Positions 26,261 through 35,116 are shown, counted from the first letter of the stretch. The stretch: 64,000 nucleotides of DNA from Halobacillus kuroshimensis DSM 18393 (GCF_000425705.1 NZ_AUDY01000008.1:434001-498000); one strand, 5' to 3'. Numbers and translations: made by a program. The notes: a model not told the origin generated them from the letters alone.

Positions 26261-27187
26261 ATGAGTAAGACATTCATTTTCGGTCATAAAAACCCGGATA
26301 CCGATACGATTACGTCTGCGCTTGTGTATGCAGATCTGAAAAAGGCCCTTGGCGAGGACGTGGAACCTGTCCGACTTGGCGAAGTGAACGGGGAAACACA
26401 ATACGCACTGGATCAATTTGACGTAGAGGCGCCGCGTCTTGTCGAGCGTGTATCTGATGAAGTGGAACAAGTAATCCTTGTCGATCACAACGAGCGGCAG
26501 CAGAGTGCAGCAGACATTGACGATGTTACGGTTCTTGAAGTCATTGACCACCACCGTATTGCCAACTTCGAAACCAAAGGCCCGCTTTACTACCGTGCAG
26601 AACCGGTCGGTTGTACGGCAACGATTCTTCTTAAGCTTTATAAGGAGAAAGGGCAGGAGGTTTCCAAGCCGATGGCAGGGCTGATGCTTTCAGCTATCAT
26701 CTCGGATTCCCTTCTGTTTAAATCTCCTACATGCACAGGAGAAGACCGTCGTGCAGCGGAAGAGCTTGCTGAAATCGCCGGTGTCGATCCAGAAGAGTAC
26801 GGCTTGAAAATGTTGAAGGCCGGTGCGGATATCAGTGACAAAACAGCGGAAGAATTGATTTCCCTTGATGCCAAGGAATTCGATATGGGGGGCAGGAAAG
26901 TTGAGATCGCCCAGGTGAATACCGTCGATACGAATGATGTCCTTTCCCGTAAAGCAGAGCTTGAAGCAGCCATGGATAAAAACGTGTCTGAAAAAGGACT
27001 GGATTTATTCGTGCTTGTCGTTACGGATATTCTTGAAAGTGACTCCACCGTAGTTGCTGTCGGTAGTGAAACAGCAGCTGTCGCCGAAGCTTTTGAGACG
27101 TCCCTTGATGGAAACCAGGCGGTCCTGAGCGGCGTTGTTTCCCGTAAGAAACAGATTGTACCACCACTTAATACGTATTTTGGATAA
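26261..27187 (+). CDS. ppaC: Manganese-dependent inorganic pyrophosphatase (family II)
   Basis: 308-aa DHH-family pyrophosphatase splitting PPi into phosphate. Family motifs: [11 protein letters not shown] near the N-terminus, LVDHNERQQ (DHN), IDHHRIANF (DHH), and the C-terminal DHHA2 domain with [10 protein letters not shown]. Cytosolic, Mn2+-dependent. GAAAGGATG lies before ATG 26261, with its own promoter and a strong terminator: a single-gene unit. Confidence 0.96.
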   Translation: MSKTFIFGHKNPDTDTITSALVYADLKKALGEDVEPVRLGEVNGETQYALDQFDVEAPRLVERVSDEVEQVILVDHNERQQSAADIDDVTVLEVIDHHRIANFETKGPLYYRAEPVGCTATILLKLYKEKGQEVSKPMAGLMLSAIISDSLLFKSPTCTGEDRRAAEELAEIAGVDPEEYGLKMLKAGADISDKTAEELISLDAKEFDMGGRKVEIAQVNTVDTNDVLSRKAELEAAMDKNVSEKGLDLFVLVVTDILESDSTVVAVGSETAAVAEAFETSLDGNQAVLSGVVSRKKQIVPPLNTYFG

Positions 27188-27197
27188 GGAACACAGA

Positions 27198-27225
27198 ACT
27201 CCCCTTTCATAAGGGGAGTTTTTTT
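27198..27225 (+). terminator. Terminator of ppaC
   Basis: AACTCCCCTT / AAGGGGAGTT hairpin with a run of seven T residues. Confidence 0.93.
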
Positions 27226-27231
27226 ATGTCA

Positions 27232-27260
27232 TTGACAGCCTTTGGAGAAAACTCTATAAT
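27232..27260 (+). promoter_or_regulatory. Consensus sigma-A promoter of the acetyltransferase/esterase operon
   Basis: TTGACA (27232-27237), exactly 17 nt, TATAAT (27255-27260): a perfect consensus, with the Fur box starting 5 nt later. Confidence 0.9.
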
Positions 27261-27264
27261 TTGC

Positions 27265-27283
27265 GATAATGATAATCATTTTC
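27265..27283. promoter_or_regulatory. Fur box
   Basis: The 19-nt sequence (GATAATGATA followed by ATCATTTTC) matches the consensus GATAATGATAATCATTATC at 18 of 19 positions and covers the expected transcription start. Strong iron repression is expected. Confidence 0.92.
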
Positions 27284-27301
27284 AATAAGGGGATGAACAC
27301 G

Positions 27302-27937
27302 TTGACCAGCACGGAAATAGAAATTACCGAACAGGAAAAAACAGAAATCTTTACGTTCCGGCCCTTGAGTGAAAAGGATACCGATACGCTGTTTGAATGG
27401 ATGCATCAGAGGCACATTGCCCCTTTCTGGAAGCTCGATCTTCCGATGGAGACGTTTGAAGAGTGGGTGCGGGCATCCATCACCGCAGATCACAAAGACT
27501 GTTATCTCGTAGACTGGAATGGGGAGCCGGCGGGATATCTTATTGCTTACTGGGCGGGAGAGGATCCTGTGCATCGCCATTATGAGCACGAGGCGGGAGA
27601 CCTCGGCATGCATGTGCTTGTAGGTCCGGAGAAATTTTTGAACAAGCAGGCAGGACGGCAGCTGCTGCAGTCCATGATTCAGTTTTTGTTCTTTACCTAT
27701 CATACAGAACGAATCATAGGAGAACCGGATATCCGCAACCGGATCATTATTCCTATCATGAAGGGTCTTGGAGGGAAGGTTCTTCACCGGATTCAACTCC
27801 CTCATAAGCGGGCGGCTCTTATTGCAGGAGAGAGGCAGGCAGTTGAACAGGTCCGTAAAAGCCAGGGGATCCAAGTTACCTGCCGGATTACAGAAGAAAA
27901 GGAGGGTGTATATGGAAAAGACGCATCAAGTAGATGA
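27302..27937 (+). CDS. GNAT acetyltransferase, siderophore-biosynthesis type
   Basis: 211-aa acyltransferase resembling the IucB/RhbD/AlcB group that acetylates hydroxylated amines in hydroxamate siderophores. Visible: FTFRPLSEKDTDTLFEWMHQ at the N-terminus, PVHRHYEHEAGDLGMHVLVGP in the active-site region and IIGEPDIRN..IIPIMKGLGG near the end. TTG 27302 lies 9 nt after AAGGGG; ATG 27293 abuts that site. The Fur box and consensus promoter support an iron role. No NIS synthetase or hydroxylase is in this window, so the pathway is incomplete here. Confidence 0.82.
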   Translation: MTSTEIEITEQEKTEIFTFRPLSEKDTDTLFEWMHQRHIAPFWKLDLPMETFEEWVRASITADHKDCYLVDWNGEPAGYLIAYWAGEDPVHRHYEHEAGDLGMHVLVGPEKFLNKQAGRQLLQSMIQFLFFTYHTERIIGEPDIRNRIIIPIMKGLGGKVLHRIQLPHKRAALIAGERQAVEQVRKSQGIQVTCRITEEKEGVYGKDASSR

Positions 27938-28865
27938 ACAGGTGCTTGACTTATTACATAAAATCGGCCGGAAAATGGAACAACTCCAGCATCCGTCTTT
28001 AGATCTGTTGACGGCCCGCCAGTCGCGCGAGTACTACAAAGTCGCGCGTACGTATTTCCCTGATATCCCTGCACGGGTTGTGAAAACAAGGGAGGATACG
28101 GTCCTGTCTTCCGATGGCCATGACATTCCCGTCCGCATCTATACTCCTTCAGATAAAGAGGAACTCCCTGTACTTGTCTATTTCCACGGCGGGGGATGGG
28201 TGTTCGGGGATATCGACAGCGCTGATTCCGTCTGCCGTTATCTCTCCTCCCGTTCAGGAGTCATCATCGTTTCTGTCGGATACAGGCTTGCGCCGGAGCA
28301 CAAGTTCCCTGCAGCTTATAATGATGCATGCGTCTCTGTTTTATGGGCCCGCCGGCAATGGCCCAACGCTCCGATCTATTTAGGGGGAGAAAGTTCGGGC
28401 GGTAATCTGGCCGCAGCCACTTCTGGATATTTCAGGGACAATCACGAGGTTTCTATAGAAGGACAGCTGTTGATTACGCCGGTCCTTAATTACGATTTTT
28501 CGACGTTCAGCTATCAGGAAGACTTCCGCTATAACTTGACAACGGAAAAGATGAAGTGGTTTTTCAATCATTACTTAAATGTAGAGGAAGAGGGAGAAAA
28601 AGAAGAAGTTTCTCCACTCCGCCTGAAGAATAAACGGGGGCTGCCTGAAACCCTTCTGGTAACAGCCCATTTCGATCCCTTGCGTGAGGAGGCCGTTACC
28701 TATTACAGACAGCTGCAGGAATCCGGTGTGCCGGCCTCAAGGCTCCATTTCGAAGATCTCGTTCACAGTTTTATCAATATGGCGGGCGCAGTGGAGCGTG
28801 CACAAGAAGCCCTTGGAGACATAGCTGCGTCATTTACAACTATGGTTCATCAAAACGAATCATAA
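27912..28865 (+). CDS. Alpha/beta hydrolase (HSL-type esterase)
   Basis: 317-aa hydrolase of the hormone-sensitive-lipase group: oxyanion HGGGWVFGD (about residue 93), nucleophile elbow GGESSGGNLA (Ser near 167), Asp in TAHFDPLREE and His in DLVHSFINM. ATG 27912 follows GGAGGG by 5 nt and overlaps the acetyltransferase gene by 26 nt, so it is translated from the Fur-regulated message. It may hydrolyse an ester siderophore or a precursor (inference from context); simple acyl-ester hydrolysis is the neutral call. Confidence 0.88.
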   Translation: MEKTHQVDEQVLDLLHKIGRKMEQLQHPSLDLLTARQSREYYKVARTYFPDIPARVVKTREDTVLSSDGHDIPVRIYTPSDKEELPVLVYFHGGGWVFGDIDSADSVCRYLSSRSGVIIVSVGYRLAPEHKFPAAYNDACVSVLWARRQWPNAPIYLGGESSGGNLAAATSGYFRDNHEVSIEGQLLITPVLNYDFSTFSYQEDFRYNLTTEKMKWFFNHYLNVEEEGEKEEVSPLRLKNKRGLPETLLVTAHFDPLREEAVTYYRQLQESGVPASRLHFEDLVHSFINMAGAVERAQEALGDIAASFTTMVHQNES

Positions 28866-28943
28866 CAGGAAGGACTGGCGGTACGCGGCACTGTTTCGCA
28901 CAGCCCATGGAAGGGGCCTCTTTCGATGATCCGAATCGTTTAT

Positions 28944-28971
28944 TCATCACCGGCGGCTTTTTTCATACACT
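28944..28971 (+). promoter_or_regulatory. Candidate mother-cell (sigma-E-like) promoter of cwlJ
   Basis: CATACACT (28964-28971) fits the sigma-E -10 CATAYAMT; TCATCA (28944-28949) 14 nt upstream is a partial -35. CwlJ of B. subtilis is made in the mother cell. Confidence 0.45.
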
Positions 28972-28989
28972 AATAGTCGAGGTGAGGAT

Positions 28990-29433
28990 ATGCCGAGAAT
29001 TCAATATAATAATTCCGATGTTGACTTGATGGCCCGGATGATGCGGGCGGAAGCGGTAGGAGAAGGAAAACAGGGAATGTTGTATGTAGGGAATGTCATT
29101 GTAAACAGGGCCAAGGCAGATTGTCTGGATTTTAGAAATGTGCGGAATATCAATGACGTCATTTATCAGGTTCAAGGCGGGAACTTTTCGTTTGAAGCTG
29201 TTCAAAAAGGCAACATGTTCTATAACCGTGCACGTTCTACAGAGAAAAGGCTGGCGAAAAAGAATCTGGATTACTGGCGGCAGCATCCAGCTAAATATTC
29301 CCTCTGGTATTTCAACCCCTACGCCCCATGCCCTGACACATGGTACGGCCAGCCGTTTGCGGGGCAATACAAGCAGCACTGTTATTATGAGCCGGCTCCA
29401 GGGTCCTGTGACAGTGTGTATATCGGAAGTTGA
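28990..29433 (+). CDS. cwlJ: Spore cortex hydrolase CwlJ-like
   Basis: 147-aa Hydrolase_2/SleB-type domain protein, the size of B. subtilis CwlJ (~142 aa), without signal peptide or peptidoglycan-binding domain. Visible: DLMARMMRAEAVGEGKQGMLYVGNVIVNR, with the active-site Glu in RAEA, and a C-terminal Cys-rich stretch. CwlJ sits in the spore coat and degrades cortex during germination. GAGGTGAGG precedes the ATG. No gerQ follows, unlike in B. subtilis. Confidence 0.9.
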   Translation: MPRIQYNNSDVDLMARMMRAEAVGEGKQGMLYVGNVIVNRAKADCLDFRNVRNINDVIYQVQGGNFSFEAVQKGNMFYNRARSTEKRLAKKNLDYWRQHPAKYSLWYFNPYAPCPDTWYGQPFAGQYKQHCYYEPAPGSCDSVYIGS

Positions 29434-29446
29434 ACAGCAAGCATGC

Positions 29447-29475
29447 AGAGAGGCCCTTGAACGGGTCTCTTTTTT
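29447..29475 (+). terminator. Terminator of cwlJ
   Basis: AGAGAGGCCC / GGGTCTCT stem-loop and five or more T residues. Confidence 0.8.
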
Positions 29476-29718
29476 CTATATGAAAGAGGTGGATGGAATT
29501 GCCAGTCTCCGGTTTTTTTGAAACAATAGAAGCTGGGTGCAGCCTTACATATACCCTTTAGAGGTCATGATATCAATTGAAGCTGTGGTATTCCTTTTTA
29601 TTCCATTGTTGATGGATGTTTTATAAGGACTCATTTAGGAAAGACAATCGGAGTGCGCTTCTGCGGGCTTCCGGAATAGGAATCCGGCTTAGACCGTAAG
29701 AAACGAGGAGGGGAAGGA

Positions 29719-29913
29719 ATGAATACAATAGAGAGCTTGTACGAGTTTTCCATCGCAGTCCTGCTTCTATGCAGTCTGCTTTCCATCCTGCAGTTGAGAA
29801 AAACGAAAAAGCAGAGAAAGCTGTCTCTGTTAGAAACCGGTCTTTATGCGGCTATGCAGGGAGCCGCTGCCTTATGGATCGGAACCTTTCTTTATATCTA
29901 TTATATCGGGTAA
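29719..29913 (+). CDS. Small membrane protein, 64 aa
   Basis: Two hydrophobic helices (about residues 9-26 and 42-62) joined by a strongly basic loop (RKTKKQRK). Family not recognised. GAGGAGGGGAAGG lies just before ATG 29719, a very strong ribosome binding site. The ~240 nt before it hold no other gene. Confidence 0.7.
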   Translation: MNTIESLYEFSIAVLLLCSLLSILQLRKTKKQRKLSLLETGLYAAMQGAAALWIGTFLYIYYIG

Positions 29914-29961
29914 GGCCCGGGATCGTTTCGAAAATCTCAGCGCGCAGTTCATATGAAAACC

Positions 29962-29970
29962 TGCTATACT
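29962..29970 (+). promoter_or_regulatory. Extended -10 promoter of fbp
   Basis: TGCTATACT (TGn plus TATACT), no clear -35, about 52 nt before the fbp start. Confidence 0.5.
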
Positions 29971-30021
29971 TTTTATAAAAGATTTCGAACCTGCCAAACC
30001 GGCGGGAGAGGAGGAGCCATC

Positions 30022-31956
30022 GTGTTAAAGGATAAATACTTAGAACTGCTTGCCAAGGAATACGATAGTGAAGAAAAAGTGATTACCGAACTGATTAATC
30101 TGAAAGCTGTCCAGAACCTTCCCAAGGGAACGGAGCACTTCGTCAGTGATCTGCACGGCGAATACCAAGCCTTTCAGCACGTACTCCGGAACGGGTCAGG
30201 CAAGGTCCGTGAAAAAATCAGTGATTTGTACAAAGGCATTCTTTCTGAACAGGAATTGAATGAATTCGCTACGCTGATCTATTATCCCGAAGAAAAAATG
30301 CAGCGGATTAAAAACTCCTTCGACCGCAGGGAGGATCTTGAGCTGTGGTATGAGGTCATGATTGAGCGGATGATCAAGCTGATTTCGTATGCCTCTTCCA
30401 AGTACACCCGCTCCAAGCTCCGCAAAGCCCTTCCGGAGCCTTTTGTTTATATTGTGGAAGAACTGCTGTATAAAACCGAGGACTTTGCGAATAAGGAATC
30501 CTACTATAACAAAATCGTCCAGCAGCTGATCTCCCTCAATCAGGCTGATCAGCTGCTTATCGGGCTTTCGTATACAACACAGCGGCTCGTCGTTGATCAT
30601 CTGCACGTTGTCGGGGATATCTACGACCGTGGCCCTGAGCCGGATAAAATCATGGAAACGTTGATGGACTACCATTCCCTTGATATCCAGTGGGGGAACC
30701 ATGACGTTCTCTGGATCGGCGCTTATGCCGGCTCACAGGTATGTCTGGCGAACATCATCCGTATTTGTGCGCGCTATAATAACCTCGATATTATTGAAGA
30801 TATGTACGGCATCAATCTGCGTCCGCTGATGACGCTTGCCGAAAAGTACTATGATGATAATGTGCCTTTTCGACCGAAAATCCAATCCGGTTATCAGCCG
30901 TCGGAGGATGAAATTGTCCAAATTTCAAAAATCCATCAGGCCATTGCCATGATCCAGTTCAAACTCGAAAGTCCAATCATCAAACGACGCCCATATTTTA
31001 ACATGGATGAACGCCTTCTTCTGGAAAAAGTCGACTATGAGCGGCAGGAGATTACGCTAGAGGGAACCACGTATCCGTTGGAAAACACCTGCTTTGCGAC
31101 CATTGATCCGGAAAACCCGTCCCGGCTCCTTCCAGAAGAGCAGGAAGTCATTGACAAACTGTTATTTTCTGTCCAGCATTCCGAGAAGCTGGCGAGACAT
31201 ATGAAATTCTTAATGAAAAAAGGCAGTCTATATTTGAAATATAATGGCAACCTGCTTATCCACGGGTGTATACCTATCGATGAAGATGGAAATATGGAAG
31301 AGATGAAGATTGAAAACCAGACATACGCGGGAAGAGAACTTCTTGACCAATTTGAAAAATTCCTGCGTCAAGCCTTCGCAAATCCGAATACCATCGATGA
31401 CCTGGCTACAGACATGGTGTGGTATTTATGGACGGGAGAACATTCCTCCTTGTTCGGGAAACGGGCTATGACTACGTTTGAACGCTATTTCATCAGCGAC
31501 AAGACGACTCATAAAGAGAAGAAAAATCCTTATTATTACCTTCGTGAGGATGAAGAGATCTGCAGGAAAATTTTAAAAGAGTTTGATATGAACCCGGACC
31601 AGGGGCATATTATTAACGGCCATACACCAGTGAAGGAGATTGAAGGGGAAAATCCGATCAAGGCGAACGGGAAAATGGTCGTCATCGACGGTGGTTTTTC
31701 AAAAGCCTATCAGCCTAAAACCGGAATCGCCGGTTATACGCTCCTTTACAATTCTTACGGGATGCAGCTCGTCGCCCACCAGCACTTCAACTCGAAGGAA
31801 GAGGTCCTTCGTGACGGAACCGATGTATTATCCGTGAAACGCCTCGTAGACAAGGAACTGGAACGGAAAAAGGTGATGGAAACGAATGTAGGACAGGAGA
31901 TTCAGGAAGATATCGATAACCTGAAGCAGCTGTTGAAGGATCGTTATTTGAAGTAA
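30022..31956 (+). CDS. fbp: Fructose-1,6-bisphosphatase class III
   Basis: 644-aa Firmicute-type gluconeogenic phosphatase (B. subtilis Fbp ~670 aa). Metallophosphoesterase motifs in order: [33 protein letters not shown] and, near the C-terminus, INGHTPVKE with [12 protein letters not shown]. It hydrolyses fructose-1,6-bisphosphate to fructose-6-phosphate. GTG 30022 is chosen because GAGGAGGAG lies 7 nt upstream; the frame stays open further upstream, but that part overlaps the promoter. Confidence 0.95.
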   Translation: MLKDKYLELLAKEYDSEEKVITELINLKAVQNLPKGTEHFVSDLHGEYQAFQHVLRNGSGKVREKISDLYKGILSEQELNEFATLIYYPEEKMQRIKNSFDRREDLELWYEVMIERMIKLISYASSKYTRSKLRKALPEPFVYIVEELLYKTEDFANKESYYNKIVQQLISLNQADQLLIGLSYTTQRLVVDHLHVVGDIYDRGPEPDKIMETLMDYHSLDIQWGNHDVLWIGAYAGSQVCLANIIRICARYNNLDIIEDMYGINLRPLMTLAEKYYDDNVPFRPKIQSGYQPSEDEIVQISKIHQAIAMIQFKLESPIIKRRPYFNMDERLLLEKVDYERQEITLEGTTYPLENTCFATIDPENPSRLLPEEQEVIDKLLFSVQHSEKLARHMKFLMKKGSLYLKYNGNLLIHGCIPIDEDGNMEEMKIENQTYAGRELLDQFEKFLRQAFANPNTIDDLATDMVWYLWTGEHSSLFGKRAMTTFERYFISDKTTHKEKKNPYYYLREDEEICRKILKEFDMNPDQGHIINGHTPVKEIEGENPIKANGKMVVIDGGFSKAYQPKTGIAGYTLLYNSYGMQLVAHQHFNSKEEVLRDGTDVLSVKRLVDKELERKKVMETNVGQEIQEDIDNLKQLLKDRYLK

Positions 31957-31969
31957 GGGAGAAGATGCA

Positions 31970-32170
31970 ATGAGTGAAACAGGGGTACTCGGGGCAGGAA
32001 GTATTCTTATAGGAGACCTGCTTGTCCAGGGCTTGTTTTTTCTGATTCTCGCCGCTGCTGTCGTTGGTGTGGTTTCTTTTGTCATTACATCGAGGAAAAA
32101 GAAGGATAGGCTGGACAGGATAGAAGAAAAGCTGGATCTGCTCATCCGTGAATGGAATCACAAAGAATGA
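31970..32170 (+). CDS. DUF4083-like small membrane protein, 66 aa
   Basis: One transmembrane helix (about residues 19-42) followed by a charged coiled segment (RKKKDRLDRIEEKLDLLIRE), the layout of DUF4083 proteins of unknown function. GGGAGAAG precedes ATG 31970, 13 nt after fbp, so it is cotranscribed with it. Confidence 0.75.
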   Translation: MSETGVLGAGSILIGDLLVQGLFFLILAAAVVGVVSFVITSRKKKDRLDRIEEKLDLLIREWNHKE

Positions 32171-32176
32171 TAACCA

Positions 32177-32207
32177 AAGGAAGGCTGGTAAACAGCCTTC
32201 CTTTTTT
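32177..32207 (+). terminator. Terminator of fbp / DUF4083 unit
   Basis: AAGGAAGGCTG / CAGCCTTCC hairpin and six T residues. Relic B starts at its last bases. Confidence 0.93.
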
Positions 32208-32263
32208 GGCTGTAGAAAAAGTCTGTGGTAACCAGTTAGAGTTTTCCATTTGTCGTGTGAAGG

Positions 32264-32393
32264 GTCACTTTCCGCATATCGGTGGATGAATGCCGCGGGT
32301 ACGCCCTCAGCTGACTTGGTCAGGAAGGCCGCCTGCCCAAGTGGATCTTCGGCCCGTGCTGTTCCTGCAGGCATCACCACCGAACGCTCCTCG
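32264..32393 (+). repeat. 130-bp imperfect palindrome, copy B
   Basis: Same element as copies A and C: outer arms CGGTGG...CCACCG and inner ACTTGG / CCAAGT, followed directly by transposase-derived sequence. Confidence 0.88.
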
Positions 32394-32399
32394 TGCCGA

Positions 32400-32591
32400 C
32401 GTTGGAATATAGAGGAGAGACGCAGGTTCGCAGATTCAAAAGAACGGCTTGGGCTGCACTATGGCCGCTTACGTGGAAAAGAAAAAGAGAAAGAACAGGC
32501 GCTGATCACGGCTGCCTGCCGGAATATGAAAAAGATTGTCCTCCATCCAGCAACGATGAGCTGGGTGAAGGAGAGTCTTTTTCATTTTTAA
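32400..32591 (+). pseudogene. Truncated IS1182-family transposase, C-terminal fragment
   Basis: The frame encodes NIEERRRFADSKERLG, then HYGRLRG and LITAACRNMKKIV. This is the C-terminal DDE-domain signature of IS1182-type transposases (IER.FADAKE..G, Y...RG, ...AC.N.KK). About 63 codons remain in frame up to a stop at 32589-32591. There is no start codon with a ribosome binding site. Confidence 0.8.
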
Positions 32592-32677
32592 AGAACTTCC
32601 AAGGGGCTTTCGCTCCTGGCGGTAAGAAAGAAAAAAGCTTGTAGAAAAAGGACTTGTTTTATCGTGCAGCTTAGCCT

Positions 32678-32716
32678 TTTCGGTGGGTGCCTGTTGCGGG
32701 CGCGGCCTCTAACTTA
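32678..32716 (+). repeat. Left-half fragment of the palindromic repeat (E)
   Basis: TTCGGTGGGTGCCTGTTGCGGGCGCGG followed by CTAACTTAG resembles the left arm of copy A. It runs into the stop codon of the next minus-strand gene, so that stop may derive from the repeat. Confidence 0.6.
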
Positions 32717-33247
32717 GTAGTTTTCATTAAACTGCTGGATGATTGTGGTCAACTTGTCGAGCTGCGATGGATTTTGTATGGAAAAAGAAGGATCGTTCAC
32801 CAACGTTTCGATTTCTTCCTTCAGCGTTCGTAATGAGGACACAAATGCTCTGTTGTCTGCATCTGTCTTCTGTTCGAAGGAATGGTTGGTGATGATTCCA
32901 TTCAGAGTGAACAGGGCGTTGTTGTACTCGTTGAACCATCCCTTTTCAAGCAGGGCTGAACGTTCGGCCGTATTTAAGAGGCGCTGGTTTCCCGTCAACC
33001 GCTGCAGACTTTTGGTCAAAAGGGATGTCCTCGTTTGGGATCCAGCCTCTCCGGAGTCCTGGTTGTGGTAGGATTCAAAGCTGATCGCTACATCTTCCAA
33101 CATAAAGGGGAGTTCTTTAATGACGGATTCAGCGGCGGCTGCTGAAAATTCATCCACTTCATCCGCCCGGCTGAAATCAAATGCCAGATAGGAAGAGAGG
33201 AGTGTTGTGAAAAGGAGAACGGCACTGATCAGTTTCCATCGATTCAT
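32714..33247 (-). CDS. Membrane-anchored protein of unknown function, 177 aa
   Basis: An N-terminal hydrophobic helix (about residues 5-24) acts as uncleaved anchor or signal peptide; the rest is a polar, helix-rich extracytoplasmic domain. Family not recognised. ATG 33247 is preferred because it overlaps the upstream stop codon (ATGA), giving translational coupling to the acetyltransferase gene. The in-frame ATG at 33262 has a Shine-Dalgarno only 1 nt away. Its stop codon lies in a repeat fragment. Confidence 0.7.
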   Translation of the reverse strand: MNRWKLISAVLLFTTLLSSYLAFDFSRADEVDEFSAAAAESVIKELPFMLEDVAISFESYHNQDSGEAGSQTRTSLLTKSLQRLTGNQRLLNTAERSALLEKGWFNEYNNALFTLNGIITNHSFEQKTDADNRAFVSSLRTLKEEIETLVNDPSFSIQNPSQLDKLTTIIQQFNENY

Positions 33248-33819
33248 GTTTGGGGCTGCCATTCTTCCCGAAGAACTCCCATGCGGATAGAGTCATAATA
33301 GTCACCCTGATAGATACGGACTTTCCGCATTCTTCCTTCAATTTTCATCCCCAGCTTCTCCCCGACACGCATCATTCGTTCATTCCGCGACCACGTTGTA
33401 AGACCTACCCGGGCCAGTGGGAGGTTCTCGAATAAATGCCCAATCCAAAGCTTGAGCGCTTCTGATCCATAGCCGCCGTTCCAGTAGACAGGGTTGTATA
33501 TACCGATGCCGACCTCAAGCCACAGCGAAGGCTTGTGCTCCCAGTAATAGGAAACGGTGCCGATGATGACCCCGTTCACTTCAATGATCAATCTGGAATC
33601 GGGTTCATCGGGGGCGAGCCTGCGCTTTCTGGCGTACTCATGACTTCTATAGCTGTCCATTGTGTGGGGCTCCAGAGGGTAATAAGGAGCATCCCATTTT
33701 TTCCATTCCGCGTTTTTCCCATAAATTAAAGGGTAAAGAATGGGTATATCTTCTTCTTCAATACTTCGAAGTGTAACGAGCTGACTTGTCAGTTTCAGTG
33801 CCTTATTCAGTTTTGGCAA
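33244..33819 (-). CDS. GNAT acetyltransferase (RimJ/RimL type)
   Basis: 191-aa N-acetyltransferase: VTLRSIEEEDI at the N-terminus, a central VIIGTVSYYWEHKPSLWLEVGIGI and YGSEALKLWIGHLFE, then NERMMRVGEKLGMKIEGRMRK, the usual RimJ/RimL-like order. It transfers acetyl from CoA to an unknown amine or N-terminus. TTG 33819 follows GGAGGGGG at 7 nt. First gene of a two-gene unit with the anchored protein. Confidence 0.88.
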   Translation of the reverse strand: MPKLNKALKLTSQLVTLRSIEEEDIPILYPLIYGKNAEWKKWDAPYYPLEPHTMDSYRSHEYARKRRLAPDEPDSRLIIEVNGVIIGTVSYYWEHKPSLWLEVGIGIYNPVYWNGGYGSEALKLWIGHLFENLPLARVGLTTWSRNERMMRVGEKLGMKIEGRMRKVRIYQGDYYDSIRMGVLREEWQPQT

Positions 33820-33937
33820 GCGTATCCCCCTCCGATCACACTTTTTTCCATCGTACCATAATTGAAGAGAGTTGTTTGAAAAAATGGAAGTGTGGAATTA
33901 AAATAAGGAAACGTACATAAGCAGGGCAGGTGAGAAG

Positions 33938-34888
33938 ATGATTCATGTTATGGCCTATTCAAAAGAAAACGGCCTGAAGGAAGGGTTATCGGTGGATGAC
34001 CTACATCAACAGCAGTGGGATTGGTACTGGGTGGATTTTGAAGCCCCGACGGAAGATGAAGTGAAGCGTTTGGAAACAGATTTCCATTTTCATCCGCTCG
34101 CCGTGGAGGACTGCCTCCATGGATTGCAGCGGCCGAAGTTGGATTATTATGATGACCACACCTTTCTCGTCATCCATTCAGTCGACAGCACAACATTGGA
34201 ACGGAAGGAAGTGGATATCTTTCTCGGGGAATGTTCCATCGTCACCTTTCATAAGGAAAAGAACGGCCCCCTTGATCAAGCGCATAATATCGTAAAACGC
34301 ACGCGCGATTTCACCCAGGTGGATGAATATTATATCTTTCATCAGATTCTGGATAAAGTGGTCGACAACTATTTCCCGATCATTTACAGAATTGAGGATC
34401 ATATCAATGATATTGAGGACAACACGAAAAACCTGTCGATGGAAACACTGTTGGAGCAGTTGTTTGACAGGAGGGGGGAGCTGTTGACGTTAAGGCAGAC
34501 GGTTCACCCGATGCGTGATCTTTTGTACCGGATTTTGAACTCTCATCATTTGGACGGGGTGTTTGAGCGGAGGGAATACTTCGCGGATATCCATGACCAC
34601 CTGATCAAAGTGGCCGATATGATTTTGTCCAACAGGGAAATGACTCAGGATATCCGGGACAGCTATATGTCATTGAACTCCCATGAGACGAACCGGACGA
34701 TGCAGATCCTGACTGTCATCAGTGTCATCTTTATGCCTTTGACGTTCATTGTCGGTGTGTATGGCATGAATTTTCAACATATGCCGGAGCTTGGATTTCA
34801 ATACAGTTACCTGATCGTCTGGATTATTATGATCGGCGTTGCTGCAAGCATGTTCTTCTGGTTCAAAAATAAAGGCTGGTTTGATTAA
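33938..34888 (+). CDS. corA: CorA family magnesium transporter
   Basis: 316-aa CorA channel: a long acidic N-terminal cytoplasmic domain (HPLAVEDCLHGLQRPKLD is a family block), a helical stalk, then two C-terminal transmembrane helices. The first ends in the YGMNF signature and is followed by the MPEL loop. It forms pentamers that pass Mg2+ inward. ATG 33938 with GGTGAGAAG upstream. Single-gene unit with its own terminator. Confidence 0.95.
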   Translation: MIHVMAYSKENGLKEGLSVDDLHQQQWDWYWVDFEAPTEDEVKRLETDFHFHPLAVEDCLHGLQRPKLDYYDDHTFLVIHSVDSTTLERKEVDIFLGECSIVTFHKEKNGPLDQAHNIVKRTRDFTQVDEYYIFHQILDKVVDNYFPIIYRIEDHINDIEDNTKNLSMETLLEQLFDRRGELLTLRQTVHPMRDLLYRILNSHHLDGVFERREYFADIHDHLIKVADMILSNREMTQDIRDSYMSLNSHETNRTMQILTVISVIFMPLTFIVGVYGMNFQHMPELGFQYSYLIVWIIMIGVAASMFFWFKNKGWFD

Positions 34889-34921
34889 GAAAAAGGCGGA
34901 GGGTGAATCTCCGTCTTTTTT
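34889..34921 (+). terminator. Terminator of corA
   Basis: AAAAAGGCGGAG / CTCCGTCTTTTTT stem-loop (one G-U pair) with a T-tract. Confidence 0.88.
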
Positions 34922-34958
34922 CCGTCTTAAGGAGGAGAAAAGTTCACTCGTCCGGCCG

Positions 34959-34987
34959 TTAAGGAAATGATGGGGGCGTTCTATACT
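34959..34987 (+). promoter_or_regulatory. Candidate promoter of the 17-aa small ORF
   Basis: TTAAGG (34959-34964), 17 nt, TATACT (34982-34987). Good -10, weak -35. Confidence 0.5.
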
Positions 34988-35019
34988 GGAGATAACCACA
35001 AAACAAAGGAGATGAGAGC

Positions 35020-35073
35020 ATGTGGAACCCTTTGGAAATCTCCATTGATATGGAAGAACGCCGGCCTCGATAA
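35020..35073 (+). CDS. Small ORF, 17 aa
   Basis: MWNPLEISIDMEERRPR, with AAAGGAG (35006-35012) 7 nt before the ATG, its own candidate promoter and a strong terminator right after the stop. The whole unit is about 120 nt. It is either an expressed micropeptide or an incidental ORF in a small RNA. No homolog is known to me. Confidence 0.5.
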   Translation: MWNPLEISIDMEERRPR

Positions 35074-35076
35074 ACG

Positions 35077-35113
35077 AAAAAAAGCGCCTGGAGATAATCT
35101 CCAGGCGCTTTTG
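35077..35113. terminator. Bidirectional terminator, small ORF / SET gene
   Basis: AAAAGCGCCTGGAGAT / ATCTCCAGGCGCTTTT hairpin between convergent units. Confidence 0.9.
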
Positions 35114-35116
35114 TCT

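Larger units (their letters stand above)
32207..32665 (+). mobile_element. IS1182-family relic B
   Basis: It starts with TGGCTGTAGAAAAAGTC, identical to one end of relic C, directly after the fbp-unit terminator. It carries the 130-bp palindrome, then the 3' end of an IS1182-type transposase, and ends near AAAAAAGCTTGTAGAAAAAGG. B and C align over most of their length. The 5' and central parts of the transposase are missing, so the element cannot move itself. Confidence 0.8.

Noticed and set aside
29567-29626. 19-codon hydrophobic ORF (MISIEAVVFLFIPLLMDVL), toxin-like in composition
   Set aside because: The only Shine-Dalgarno-like sequence is 2 nt from the ATG, too close, and there is no promoter or antisense partner that I can see.
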